Assembly (NCBI GenBank): GCA_014529385.2
Contig: CM043968.1
Coordinates: forward strand, 21,691,484 to 21,755,483
DNA from: Adiantum capillus-veneris
Taxonomy: Eukaryota > Streptophyta > Polypodiopsida > Polypodiales > Pteridaceae
DNA: 64,000 nucleotides
Direction: 5' to 3'
Positions 1 through 11,724 of the stretch are shown piece after piece. Made by a program: the position numbers and the translations under genes. Under the pieces are notes generated by a model. The model made no database searches and was not told where the DNA came from. It worked only from the letters and a program-made list of their open reading frames with translations. The first letter of the stretch is position 1; each line of letters begins with the position of its first letter.

Positions 1-966
1 TATGACCAAATTACAAAAATTGTCAAATCCTGTTTTTTAGCCAATTTTAGCTCTTCTATGTTTTATTTGGTGGCTTTCATGATATCCAAATGCAGTTTTG
101 ATTTTCTATGTCGCATATTGTAACATAAAGCTAATATTCCTTGAGTTTTGGGGCACCTAATACCCTATTTTTCATAGTAGACAACGATGGTTGATTTTTT
201 CAATTATAGAAGAAAACGAAACATTCTAGTATATGAAGTATAGCTTTTTAAACATTGTTAGTTTCTTTTGACAACTACATGCATTTTGTAGGTAGTAACC
301 ATATATAGTCATAAGGATCAAATTTGGCTAGATATTGGATAGTTTCAATGGGATTCTACAACTCATAATGTTGAACCCAGTTTTTTCATGTTTGCTATAT
401 TTAGCACTTCATCTTTGTCCCCAAGATTCCCCTTGGTAAGAGATGTATTATTCTTTTGACATGCTCCATGGCTCCTTATGAACCTAAAGGACAATAGGGA
501 ACTAAGAAAACATGCATATATTATTTGTATTGAGCGTGGCGATAGAAACTTTGATGATAGGTTTGCAAAATGGTATAAATTCAACTTTTTTGTACCTATT
601 TCTTTTGGCAAAACAAAAAATAGTGAGTGAGAAGCAATCATATGTTCTGATCACCAACCCATTGAAGTTAACTAGGGAATTTATCTCAAGTCCTACAAAA
701 ATCCCTAATCTTATTTTTGTGTGACAAAACGTAAGAAATGACTGTTTTGATGAAAATGTACCGGTCCATCAACTTTGGAGGCTTGGTGTGACCAAAAGAT
801 GAGAAATTTTACAAGTTTCTTATTTTCTCCATGTGTAGTAGGCCTTGAAATATAACCTCATGAAAGGATTTTACAAAATGAGTGGATCTACTATGGTTTT
901 GGAGGTTTTTTTCAAAACCCTGAAAGGACACTTTTATGTCCTTTTAGGTTACGAACCTAGTGTTAA
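1..966. mobile_element. TTAA-flanked element, copy 1 (left end outside window)
   Basis: This stretch is a diverged direct repeat of 41920-42888: the two share long runs in the same order, such as the opening tatgaccaa, gatatccaaat, and the closing AGGACACTTTTATGTCCT hairpin. The right end reads CTAGTG followed by TTAA at 963-966, exactly as in the other copy. The matching left end lies before base 1. No recognisable transposase is seen. Short open frames around 512-840 partly match frames in the other copy but are broken here by several stops, so I treat the copy as non-autonomous. Confidence 0.7.
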
Positions 967-1021
967 TCCACCCTCCCAACCATGTAAAGCTAGATCCCCA
1001 TCTAGCAGATCCTGCACCTGC

Positions 1022-1950
1022 TCAACAGCCACTATACGACCACTTTATCAGCATCACTTTCAACCACCACTCACAAAGCTCCTTGGAAATCTTGGACACC
1101 ACCTTGGAGTCCGCATCACCTGTCATAGAGTGCACTGGCTGCATAAGAAGCACTTCTATCTTTAACTCCGCATGGCCCTTCTCACCTGTCATGCACTCAA
1201 TTCTAGCATCGTCGAGCTCCTCTTTGTCAAGTGGCCCTTCAAGCTCAAACAACACCACTTGCTTGTCGATTGCAATCACCTGCTCTTCTACAACTGCATC
1301 ACACTCTTCCAAGGAAGAGAGAAATCCATTCTCTATCACATCATCCTCGTCTCCTTCCATAGGCACGACTGCTCTATCCCTCTTGGCAAAAAATTTCACC
1401 TATTGCACCACCATGGCACATTCCACTGCCACTTTCACCATCATGGCCACTAGCATGGCACTGCCACCAGCTTTACATGCAGATCATCACTTGTAGGCCT
1501 AGACTACTCCACTTGGTCTTCACTAGGCACCTCGGCTTGCACTTCATGCTGCTCTTTGCATACATTTATTGCTTGTCCACTCACATGCAAGAGATCGAAC
1601 TCATCATACCTGGATTGAGACGACTCGCTCTCCCAACTAGTGTTCGCATCCATAGAGCTACTATCAATCGACCCAGTCTCCTCCTCTATTTTTAGCTCGA
1701 GAAACTCATCTAGCTTCACCGCTTTGACCTCGTCTACAAACCACACTGTTTGGTCTTTACCGCACTTTAATGGAGCTTCTACAACCGCACTCGAACTTGG
1801 TAACACTTCCTTTGTCCACTCTGGAACCACCTGCACATCTTCCACAATTGGAACTGCTCTAGCTGGCATCTTTGACATAGGAACCACTCTATCTCTCTGT
1901 AGCCAAAGAACCCTTGGTTCTTCTTGCACTTGCATTTCTCTTTGTACCAC
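1022..1950 (-). pseudogene. acidic coding remnant downstream of the gag remnant
   Basis: Two minus-strand open stretches (1950-1504 and 1399-1022) encode very acidic, Glu/Asp/Val-rich peptides with no domain I recognise. They lie directly downstream of the gag remnant on the same strand, so they may be the spacer or protease-proximal part of the same dead element. No DSG/DTG protease triad is visible, and no reverse transcriptase follows before the TTAA-flanked element at 966. The plus-strand frames over the same bases are Ser/Thr/His-rich and look like shadows. The assignment rests mainly on position. Confidence 0.35.
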
Positions 1951-1979
1951 ATGGCTCGGCTACCACCGCATCACACTAT

Positions 1980-2640
1980 CTTGACATCACAATGCCTTGC
2001 AAACCTTGCCTAGCTTTGTGCTTCTTCATCATCTTTTTGGTCGCCCGTTTGCTAGAGCTACTGCCTCTTCATACGACACCGGGCCATCTAACTCCACATT
2101 ATCACGCACTTCCTCATGTAGGCAATCCATGAATTTACTCAAATTTTAAAAGCTAACATTTTTTGCAGCAGTTACCTTGATCAATTTCCCCCAAAGGGCT
2201 TGGAGCTCCCACTCAAACGCTTGAAAATCACTCCAAGTTTTGCTTCAACCCGTCCAAGTTCCGCTTTACTTCATCTAGCTGCACATCCACTACAAATCTG
2301 CTTCAAAAAGCCACCTCTAGGGCTTCACAATCTTCCTTTTCTTCATCATCAAGGCTATGGAACCATAGCCTCGTTTTACCATGAACCAAGAGCGGGATTA
2401 CCTGTACCACACCGTCTTCTCTCGATAGACCGCTTTCTAGCATGAACAATCCATAATCTTGGAGCCAAGTCTTCGCATCTTTGACCCAAATGAGAATGGG
2501 AAATCCCGCCCAAGCCATCACTAGCAGCACCTGCTCCTCAAAGGCCACAGCTTCGGCATCACCAAAATTACCGATTCGACTTCAACTAGGAGTATTAGCA
2601 AGCTCCTCTGCAGGGGCACCAGAAGATGGAGAGGGGGAAT
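1980..2640 (-). pseudogene. retrotransposon gag remnant
   Basis: Read on the minus strand, this looks like the capsid part of an LTR-retrotransposon Gag, the structural protein of the intracellular particle. Around 2480-2303 the peptide has the usual layout: W.KDAKTWLQDYGLFML, then a run ending in VIPLLVHGKTRLWFHSL, which fits the Retrotrans_gag family core (a hydrophobic helix followed by a conserved W-x-F/W). Further on (2130-1990) comes a stretch ending DGPVSYEEAVALANGRPKR, typical of the gag C-terminal half. Frames change near 2300 and 2150 and a stop interrupts the region near 2575, so the gene is dead. No LTR or primer-binding site was found beside it. Confidence 0.65.
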
Positions 2641-4945
2641 GGGGGAACACACCCAGTACAACAACAAAGGCCTCTCTATAGCTCAGGGTACACAACACCC
2701 CCATCCTCTAAAAAAAAACACCTTCAAAAACACTCTTCACACTAGCAGACCACCGCCTGCCCTTTTTCCATTGCTCACACACTCCACAAGTCCACCAAAC
2801 AACGCACACCTATCGCCACGGGTCTGTCTCCACCCTTACACACACACACAACCGCTCAATCTCACTCTGTCACACAAAACACCATTGGTCCAGGGGGGCA
2901 CACACATCCACACTACCGGCACCGAGGGGAATCACAAAAGTAGAAGAAAGATAAGGGGGGATGGGGAAGCATCAGCAAAACATGGTTTGATTACGCTTCA
3001 CAATGCATGTACAAAGGCTTGCATTGCCATCACCATGGCCATTTTCAAGAAAAAGTACAAAGGTATTTGATAGGAACGCTCCTCTACCAAAGAGCACCAC
3101 TTTACAGGCTCCAAACGGCACAAAAAAGCCAACCCAAGAACTCACACACACTCTCTATCTTGTCTCTCTATGTAGGCTCACTAGCTCAAGGCCCTGGCAA
3201 GAAGCCTACTCTGGTAAAACGGATGGAAAAATGATTCAAAAATGGTTTATTTATGGGTTCCCCTTTCAATTTAGGCATCTGGGCTGATTGGTCCACCTTG
3301 CATCCTCATTTGGTAGCTTTGGGAGGAGGTACCGGCCTCTTCCTTCATCTTCTCTCTTTCTCTTTCTTTTGCGGTTGAGGGGGGGCATTAGCGATGTCGC
3401 TATTGCCCCCAGGCACTTTTTATTTTTTCCTTTTTTCCTTATTTTGTATCCTTTGGGGAGCCTAGCCTTGCACTGCCCCTTTGAACTAATTTTGACCTGC
3501 CTCTGGCTTGATCCTCCTTCCCCTAGCCTTCTCCTCGGACTGCTACCTTGGATCCCTTTTCACTTGGCCCACTTCTCATTCGTCTTCTCGGTCACCATTT
3601 GGACTTCATGCTTCGCCTTGAAATGCGCTCTCCCACCCTTTGTACACACGGCAGCTCTTGAGCACTCCCTCTCTCCCTCCTTTCTTGCATGGGAATCATC
3701 TCTTGCCCCTTGACCTCGAGCATTAGCGAACTCGCTAATGGGGGGGCTTATCCTCAAAATACATTGGGGCCTTAAGGGCCAGGCGCGAGAACCGTCACCA
3801 TCACTGGCTGGCCATGTCATCATCTTGACCCCACAGGTACATTGCGTCGTTGCCATCGACTTCAACAACTATATCAGCCAAAACCGCCACACGTCGCCCA
3901 TGGGCCGCCTCGCACCACAAGCAACACCCAACGGGCATGCGCCATAGCCAACTGGTGGGGAGCTCTTCCCTCCTCTCTTTGATACCCCATATATCCCACC
4001 CAATTTCTTTCCTTCTCCGCATACGGGACCATTTCATGGCCACGTGGTGCCTTCGCCTTCAACTGCACCCCATTGGGGACCAAGCCTTTGCTAAAAACTG
4101 GCTCAAACATATTTTTTTGTGACCCAACACCGCACACTGTTTGGTCGGCCGATTGACCCCGTCATAAAACCCACCAATGGTATACATTTTGAGCTTCACT
4201 CTCCTCGGCTAACTCTACATCTCACCTCCGTGATGGCCTCAAAAAAAGTGTCGTAAACAACGAGAAAAACCATCTGTTGACTCCCTGTTCGCAAAGTACC
4301 CCCAACTCTACCAAGCCGTAACTCGGCCACCTAGAACTCGATTGAAAAATTGTGACTTCCTGCTAACTCCACACAGCATGATCTATCTCCTTGAACTCTG
4401 TCAAGGCCTAAAAAGTGCCAAAAAGCCCGATTTCCAATGCGGTCAGGTGGGCTCAAACCCAGACCTCGGGAAAATTTCAATTGATCATAACTTGCTATCA
4501 TGGGATCTAATTCGCAATCCGAGAAGACAATCATGCTCCATAATTTGATCTCTATGCATCTATCTACTCACATCTGTGTGGCCACCTTTCTCCAGCTACC
4601 CTACCCGTCGGGGCTGTGAAACACCTTCTAACTTTGAACTTCAGTATCTTGCACACCGGGGCTTCGTTTGGCGAGCCGTTTAAACCATCTTCTAGAGCAC
4701 ATCGAACACTACATTCAAGAACACTGACTTAGCATTTTGGGCACCTTGATCTCTCATCCTATCTGGACCATCCTTTAACTCTTTTGGCCCAAAAACGGCA
4801 TCAAGCATACATTTCCACTTCCACCAGTCTGCCCACGACCTTGGTACCTGCCCTAGCCTTCTTCACTGCACCTGCCTACAGCCTTTCTTGGCATAGACCA
4901 CTTTTCAGCTCGGACCAACTTTGGCTGCACCAACTGAAGCGTGTA
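2641..4945. other. long stretch without a recognisable gene
   Basis: This stretch holds C- and CA-rich low-complexity sequence (2690-2900), a pair of GC-rich hairpins (3381-3740) and unremarkable unique sequence. Open frames here are short, overlap on both strands and show no domain. Part of it could be the leader or LTR of the minus-strand gag remnant to its left, but no tRNA-complementary site or repeated LTR copy supports that. Confidence 0.5.
3381..3740. repeat. paired CATTAGCGA hairpins about 340 bp apart
   Basis: At 3381-3410, 14-base arms (GGGGGCATTAGCGA and its complement with one mismatch) face each other across two bases. At 3721-3740 a second hairpin, CATTAGCGA-ac-TCGCTAATG, has perfect 9-base arms. 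The shared core suggests a common origin, perhaps the ends of a small non-autonomous element, but the G-runs next to them are not arranged as an inverted repeat and no target duplication is visible. Confidence 0.5.
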
Positions 4946-5033
4946 GATGTCACCCATCCCGCATTTAAAGATCCAATGTATGTGGCAAAGATGTCACCCA
5001 TCCTACATTTAAAGATCCACTGTATGTGGCAAA
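4946..5033 (+). repeat. 44-bp tandem duplication
   Basis: Two adjacent units, 4946-4989 and 4990-5033, both start GATGTCACCCATCC and end TGTATGTGGCAAA, with a few substitutions. The duplication lies just upstream of the kinase-like remnant and keeps no obvious reading frame. Confidence 0.8.
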
Positions 5034-5098
5034 AGATCTTCAAAGTCCACTTGCATTCACCTAAAATAAATTAGCAGGTTAAAGACAAAGCCACAATT

Positions 5099-6347
5099 TT
5101 GGGCATCACTCATTGTGGAATGATTTATCCACTTGCCATGGTTTGCCATGTGGAGCATCCACCAATGCTCATTTCACATTTTTGGAATGGTGGCCATGTA
5201 GAGCAGTGGATAAAAGATTGCAATGAAGTTGGCAGTGAATTTGCCATTTGCAGTTATGTGACAACTAAGGGAGCAATAGAGCCGTTCCAAAATAACATTT
5301 TGCAGATAATTAGACTCTTCTTCAAACCCTAAAGTGTTTACATGCCCATAACTATCTCGACAATGACCTACACTCCCGTAGTATGATGCTTTATTTTGGA
5401 CAGAAAGGGGTCTATGCAGGCATTGTGGATTGGGAGTCATGTACAAAGATCAAAACAACAACATGCTTTCCTCCTATAACATTTTGCAGATAATTAACGC
5501 TCTTCTTCAAACCTTGAAGTATCTACATGCGCAGGACTATCTCCACAATGACATGCACTCCTGCAACATGATGCTTCATTTTGGACAAGAAGGGGTCTAT
5601 GCTGGCACTATGGATTGGGAGTCATGTACAAAGACCAAAACACAACATGCTTTCCTCCTCTTTGTGACTTGAAAATTGAAATTAGAAAGCGGGCTGAGAG
5701 AGATTCTCCATGGGCCAACCCAGAATGCATGTGTACGAATCCTCCTCCCTGGAATAAATCCATGCTTTATTTTGGACAGAAAGGGAGCAGTAGAGCCGTT
5801 CCAAAATAACATTTTTCACATAATTAGACTCTTCTTCAAACCCTAAAGTGTTTACATGCCCATAACTATCTCGACAGTGACCTACACTCCCGTAGTATGA
5901 TGCTTTATTTTGGACAGAAAGGGGTCTATGTAGGCATTGTGGATTGGGAGTCATGTACAAAGATCAAAACAACAACATGCTTTCCTCCTATAACATTTTG
6001 CAGATAATTAATGCTCTTCTTCAAACCCTGAAGTATCTACATGCGCAGGACTATCTCCACAATGACATGCACTCCCGCAACATGATGCTTCATTTTGGAC
6101 AATAAGGGGTCTATGCTGGCACTGTGGATTGGGAGTCATGTACAAAGACCAAAACACAACATGCTTTCCTCCTCTTTGTGACTTGAAAATTGAAATTAGA
6201 AAGCAGGCTGAGAGAGATTCTCCATGGGCCACCCCAGAATGCATGTGTACAAATCCTCCTCCCTGGAATAAAGCCATGGACGTCTTCTTCATGTGTCATA
6301 CTTGTAAACAAGTCTTAAAGTGCATGTGGATGCCTCGAGAAAAATGA
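5099..6347 (+). pseudogene. protein-kinase-like pseudogene with repeated catalytic-loop segment
   Basis: Frames on the plus strand carry pieces of a kinase domain in the right order. Near 5190-5300 there is a hinge-like stretch (FWNGGHVEQWIKDCNE). Around 5520-5620 there is a catalytic loop, YLHNDMHSCNMMLHFG, with HRD-like H-N-D and the metal-binding N kept, followed by MDWES where DFG is expected. Near 6215-6320 an APE-like segment (PWATPE..NPPPWNKAMDVF) is followed by CKQVLK. The catalytic-loop segment occurs four times (about 5310, 5490, 5830, 6010); two copies read DNDLHSRS instead of HNDMHSCN. Stops and frame changes separate the pieces. The DWE motif suggests a divergent or pseudokinase subfamily. 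I cannot name the family. It could also be a gene fragment caught by a transposon. Confidence 0.6.
5269..6277 (+). repeat. tandem duplication, period 514 bp, with an inner partial repeat
   Basis: Sequence from 5269 recurs from 5783 at a constant offset of 514 bases and high similarity to about 6277. Inside each unit a shorter segment of about 180 bases (CTTCTTCAAACC through GATTGGGAGTCATG) is itself present twice. The result is four copies of the kinase catalytic-loop region. The two-step pattern implies an inner duplication followed by a duplication of the whole unit. Confidence 0.85.
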
Positions 6348-6863
6348 AAGGGATTTGTTAAGAAATGTACTTACCCACCTTGAGAGTGGAAAGTGAAATA
6401 GTCCTTCAACTCTTTTGATAGTTCTCTCTGTCTAAACAGTTCCCATAGAGTGGGCTATGACATTCTAGTTATTTCTGGTCTACAACCAGCTAATAACTAA
6501 AGTGATGATTTGACTGTTGTCTTCTCTCTAGATGCAAATGTAGATTATATAATTGATCAAGTTATCTTGTCTCTTTCCTATGACATGGTGATAAATATTC
6601 TTTCTCTTTCTTGCAGCATGATTAAGTTATCTTGTCTTTTTCTTTCAAGGTTATAATTAATATTCAATAATTGGGTTAAATGTGCTGACTTGTTAACTTC
6701 ACAATTTGACTTTCTAATGATGACATGCTCACTTGATGTGTAGATATGGAAGATTAACTTAATCACACTAAAGCTCAACCAATGTACAAAGAAGAGAGAG
6801 AGTGTTGTGGCCAAGAGAAATACCTTGAAGCTATTCCATTGGTATTCTCTTTCAAAGAGGTGG
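6348..6863. other. AT-rich spacer
   Basis: This spacer lies between the kinase-like remnant and the solo LTR. It contains only short frames with stops in all readings, and I see no RNA gene, repeat or conserved motif in it. Confidence 0.5.
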
Positions 6864-8594
6864 TGTAACGAAAATGGCCTATAAACTTTTAGAATAGCGG
6901 AATTAGGAGAATTTAAGAGTGCATTTTTGTGAGACTACTTTGAGAACATATATGGTGAACTTAATAAGATGTAGCAACATAACCATTATACTTAATTAAC
7001 TTGGCATGAACAATACTTTTGCAAGAGATAGATTTAGAGAAGTGACAACATATGAAGACTGGATTTACGTGGAGCCGCGGTCCCTCCTCCAATAGCCTTT
7101 TGTATTATAGACTCTCCCATCAAGAGAAACTTGGTACAAAACAATATTTGTGTTCCTTGTGATCTTGGTGATGCTATGAAGATGGAAAGCTTCATGCATC
7201 ACGAGCATAAAAAAAACTTTGTAAAAGAATTAACCATCCCTGGCCTCAATCCCAAGGCCTCAAACACCTTCAGAGGTGGAGAGAGCTAGCGGAGAATGAG
7301 GGTAGGGAAGCGGAAGAAGAACATTCATAGGAGAAAGAAAGAGTTCCTTACTTATCATCACTCTTCTTGCTAGCATACATAATAGCACAGTGATGACGAT
7401 GGAAGGATGGAAAGCTTAAGCATTCAAGCATGGATCTTAGTTGGATTATCATTCCATAGCCAAGAGTGTTGATGTAGCTCTCAACTTCAAAAAAAGCTTG
7501 GAGAAGGAGATAGAGTTCTTGCAATTTCACCAAGTGAGAATGTGTGAAAAAAATTAGTGTGTGAGAGGATGTATACCCCCAAGCACACCCCTTGCTTGCT
7601 TTGGTTGACCCCTCTTTTTAGCTCAATCTTGAAACTCATTGGACCCCTCTAAGGCTAGTGAATCACATGCACAATGTATTTCAAGCACATGGGTAGTCTT
7701 TGGACAAGTGTCCTCCTTACCCCTTTGAGAGAGAGAGAGCTTGGAAATATCTAGATCTTTGTTGCATTGAACTAGAAGCTCATTGGATCCTCTTTAGCCT
7801 AGCCAGTAGGATTCAAGCACACCATGTGGCTAAGCATAGGGAGAGCTTGACCTATGTCCATGTGCCCCTTGAGAAAGCATGTGCCCTTTGGGTGAGTGGT
7901 AGGTTAAGTCAAAGATCTCCCTAACTTTGGATCTTTACCCCTCCTTTGTAGGGTCTCTTTTTGACTCAAAACCCTCAAGCACCTTACCCCCCATGCATGT
8001 GAAGCTTCTCAAGCACCTTCATCATCAAGCATGACAAGCACCTCAAGCACCTTAGTCAGTAAGCACGATAATCACATCAAGCACCTTAGTTAACAAGAAC
8101 GACAAGAACCTCAAGCACCTTACTCATCAAGCATGACAAGCACCTTAGTCACTGAGCATGACAAGCACCTCAATCTTGGGTCAGGTTTCCACCTCAAGCT
8201 CAGCCCTATATTTCCTAAGGTCAAAGGAATTTTAACACTAACCTTTAGAGGTCTTTAATGAAGCCAACCCTAAGGTATTTAAGCTCCATTAGATGCATGT
8301 TTCTCTTTGATAGACTATCTCTTTTTCGACCCCTATTGAGATGTAACCATCTCTCCTCTTGGTCCCCTACCGAGGTAAGTCTAGAAGCACTTGCTGCACA
8401 TTGCTCTTTGGTAGACCGTCTCCTTTTGGACCCCTATTAAGAAGCAACCATTTCTCCTTTTGTCCCCTACTGGGAACGGTCTAGAAGCACATATCTATAT
8501 CCTAACTCTTGTTCTCCTTTTATCTTCACATATTAAATGATCAAATTAATATGAGAAAATCCTTTGGTAAAGCTAGATATTATATTTTATGACA
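6864..8594 (-). mobile_element. solo LTR related to the LTRs of elements B and D
   Basis: It starts TGTAAC and then ATGGCCTA, and ends AATATGAGAAAATC...TTATGACA, the same order as the LTR at 29219-30808. Internal landmarks also match, for example CCCATCAAGAGA and GAAGATGGAAGC. No primer-binding site or polypurine tract and no internal region flank it, so it is probably the product of LTR-LTR recombination. The five bases on each side do not match, so no target duplication is confirmed. It is clearly more diverged than the B and D LTRs are from each other. From 7960 to 8190 it carries irregular repeats of CAAGCACCTTA. Confidence 0.75.
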
Positions 8595-8601
8595 TTACTT
8601 C

Positions 8602-11250
8602 TGTGAGGTCCCTACCCCTTGTCAAAGGATCCCTTGTCAGAGGAGCGGAGTACCTTTGATAGGTCTCCAATCCTGAAAAAGAAAAACCAACGGACATTGC
8701 CTTAGCTACTACGTAGCCACGGGCATGAACCGTTAGTGAAGGATTGGTCCTATCTCGCTATGGCGGAGCGTGACCACCATAACCCTATCTAAAAACTATC
8801 TATAATCAATTATACCTAAAATTATAAATCTTAGAGTGACAAACCTGTGTGCTTTTTTCCCCATGTTTCAAAAGCACAGCCGCCAAGGTTTGTCTCTTTA
8901 AAGATTTATGACTTAAAAAAAAAAACAATTTCTAGCGTTGGAAAGTTACTTGTCGAGGGGTATGGGATGCTCATGCCCCTTGTCCTCATAAGCGACCCAT
9001 AACCCTCGACCGGTACTCGTTGTGCTAATCTGAACGTACTCCCGCCACACCAACAACGGTGCCAATCTGGGCGTCATCCTCACGCCACGGCAAAACAAAA
9101 CTGCAGTATCCAGCTAGGCTAATCTTGGTGTACTCCCACCACAGCATCAGCGGTGCCATCTTGGGCGTCATCTCACGCCTTGGCAATTGGCACATAATGC
9201 CAATGCTAATAAGTAGAGAGACTTGAGAGAAACCCTACCGAAGGTTTTGGACAAACAATCTTTCCTATAGTAACCAATTTAACCAAACAATCTTTCCTAC
9301 TTGTCAAACATATGCCGAATTTCTTGGGGTTAAGCCCTGTGGTTTCGGTCCGTGTTTTCTTTTCATAAGGTAAATATTATAGTTCTATGGTCTCGCATAT
9401 GCAATGATGCATAACTTGAAACTGCAATACTAACCAATACCATAGCTCCGATTGGTGGAGACATAACATGTTCCGCACGAGTTCCACCGTTACTTGTACC
9501 AGCTTCATGATCATTAGCACCTTGGGTTCGAGCACGCTTTGGAGCCATTGTTTTGTACTACACTTATGTTATACACTTAGAACTTTAAATTGGTCAATTT
9601 CCCTAGTAATCTCCTTGTTTCCAAAGAGAGTGTAATTTGAACCCTCGCTAACCTGGATTCACACTTAGTGTTGTTGTTCTACATCTAATTTCTATACATC
9701 AAATATTTGCTAATCTTAATTAATAAAAAATTAAGTTTGGAAACTACGAGTGAAAGTTTAGGACTGCATTACTTTTATGCATGACATTTCTAATCCAATT
9801 CTAACTTCCATTTCTATACTTCAACTAAATCAATTTTTAGTATTATTCAAAATTCTACTTAATCTAATTGACAATAAAATTGTTGAATGATATTTTCATC
9901 ATGTATAATAAGAATATGATGAGTTCTCTTATGTATTAACTTTCAATTAACTATGCATAAGTTAATGGTGAAGATGTACTAACTAGGTAGAGTAAGTATA
10001 CTTAGAGAGATTAGAGTAAGAGAAAACATATACACACATTTTTTCTAAAGTTAATTGAATCTTACTAATCTATTAGAAAGATTAGAGTAAAAGAGAACAC
10101 ACACACATCCTTTTCTAAAGCTAATTGAATCTTACTAATCTACTAGAGAGATTAGAGTAAGAGATAGCACACACACACACATATCCTTCTTAAACTAATT
10201 GAATCTTACTAATCTATTAGAGAAATTAGAGTAAGAGATAGCACACACACACACATATCCTTCTTAAAACTAATTGAATCTTACTAATCTATTAGAGAAA
10301 TTACAGTAAGAGATAGTGCGCGCACACACACACACACACACACACATATCCTTCTTAAAACTAATTGAATCTTATTAATCTATTAGAGAGATTAGAGTAA
10401 GAGATAACACACACACACACACATAGCTAATTGAATCTTACTAATCTATTAGAGAGATTACAGTAAGAGATAGCATACATACATCATTCCTAAAGTTAAT
10501 TGAATGCTTAATTAATACACACCTTATTAGTCCACTAGAGCTTTTGCTCTTTTAGTGGTTTGTGGACGCCTTATCTCTAAGAGAAGTGGAAGCACTTTGT
10601 GGCTATAGAGGCAATCTCTATGTCTAAAGTGTGAGCATGGATGCTCTATTTATAGCAGAAAAAAAAACGTCCATTTTTTTTTCAAAAAAAATTATTTTTT
10701 AAATTTAAAAAAATATTCCTCAAAAATCATACCCGTGTTTTTGGTACCCTTGTGGTACCCATCAACTTGACCACTTTGTCATTATCATCAAAAGATAAGG
10801 CCACATAGGTCCCCCTCATTAAGATTAGTCAAGACTAGCCTCTCCTTTTCATGTGACAGTGTGTCCCACTTTGTCCCCTCCTATGTGAGTCCAGGTGAGT
10901 CCATGTGCCTTCATTTGTCATCCCTGTGTATTCTTTTGTCTCTATCATTATTTTATTTATTTCCTTAATGATAATTTACTTTACATTTTTAAGTTAAACT
11001 TTACAGTCTTATATTAACTTTACAGTAGTAAAAGAAATTTCTACAATCAGTAAATAAGTCTTGCAATAAGTTAGTTATTGATTCATATAGCTAAACATGT
11101 CAGAATTTTGTAGCGTAAATTTTAAATTCTAGGTTTTCTCAACCTACGATTCATAATTTGAACTCGAATATCTTAAATAATGAGTGATGGTTTAAAAAAA
11201 TTCAAATGTGTAATAGAACTTGTGTGAAATTCGAAAGTAGAGACCTTACA
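8602..11250 (-). repeat. element A 3' LTR (left copy)
   Basis: This 2,649-bp LTR matches 14911-17794 along its length. It lacks about 270-300 bases present in the right copy around 15240-15540, and it has point changes. On its inner side the minus strand reads AATCGGGGAGAT up to the LTR edge, a plausible polypurine tract for plus-strand DNA priming. Confidence 0.88.
9995..10500. repeat. minisatellite in element A left LTR
   Basis: About seven units of roughly 70-80 bases follow one another. Each holds ATTGAATCTTACTAATCTAT, then AGAGATTAGAGTAAGAGATA, then a CA run of varying length and ATATCCTTCTTAAAACTA. The variable CA runs and the loss of the ATATCC part in one unit show ongoing slippage. 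The same array is present in the other LTR with slightly different unit lengths. Confidence 0.88.
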
Positions 11251-11387
11251 ATCTCCCCGATTTAGAATTTGAGATGCCCTCATCTCAAGAACAATGAAGG
11301 GTAATCCTTAAGAAGAGATGTCTCATCTTCCCAAGTAGCATCTTCTATAGGGAAATCCTTCCATAAGATAAGATGTTCTTAGATCCC

Positions 11388-11618
11388 TTAAGAATCCTTA
11401 GGTATGCATAGTCGATTCCTATAATAAATTTTCCCATCTTCTAAGGAGTAATGTAGAGGTTTAGGCTGATTTGATGATACCCTCTCTTCACGTAGGATTC
11501 TAGCAAGCATCTGGTAATCTGCATCTCTGATAGAAGCATCCGAGACCTTGTCTAAAATAGGGTTGCTAGCCATGGAAATTGCCCCTAGAAAAGCTTTACG
11601 GCTTAGGGTATCTGCCAC
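11388..11618 (-). pseudogene. element A: RNase H-integrase linker remnant
   Basis: The peptide starts MADTLSRK, the ADxLSR signature that follows the Gypsy RNase H domain, and ends near LCIPKDS, where the integrase zinc finger (HHCC) would begin. No H-x-H or C-x2-C pair and no DDE core follow. The frame differs from that of the upstream RNase H, so a frameshift lies between 11618 and 11725. The sequence then runs within about 140 bases into the polypurine tract, so the integrase was removed by a deletion. Confidence 0.7.
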
Positions 11619-11724
11619 AACATTATCCTAACCTCGTCTAAATTTAATATCAAAATCATATTCGTGCATGAGCTCTATCCATCTCCTCTGTCTCATGTTA
11701 AGGTTAGGTTGGGTAAAAATCCAC

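Noticed and set aside
960-1496. Plus-strand Ser/Thr/His-rich frame of 178 codons
   Set aside because: It is the shadow of the acidic minus-strand frame over the same bases; no domain or start context supports it.
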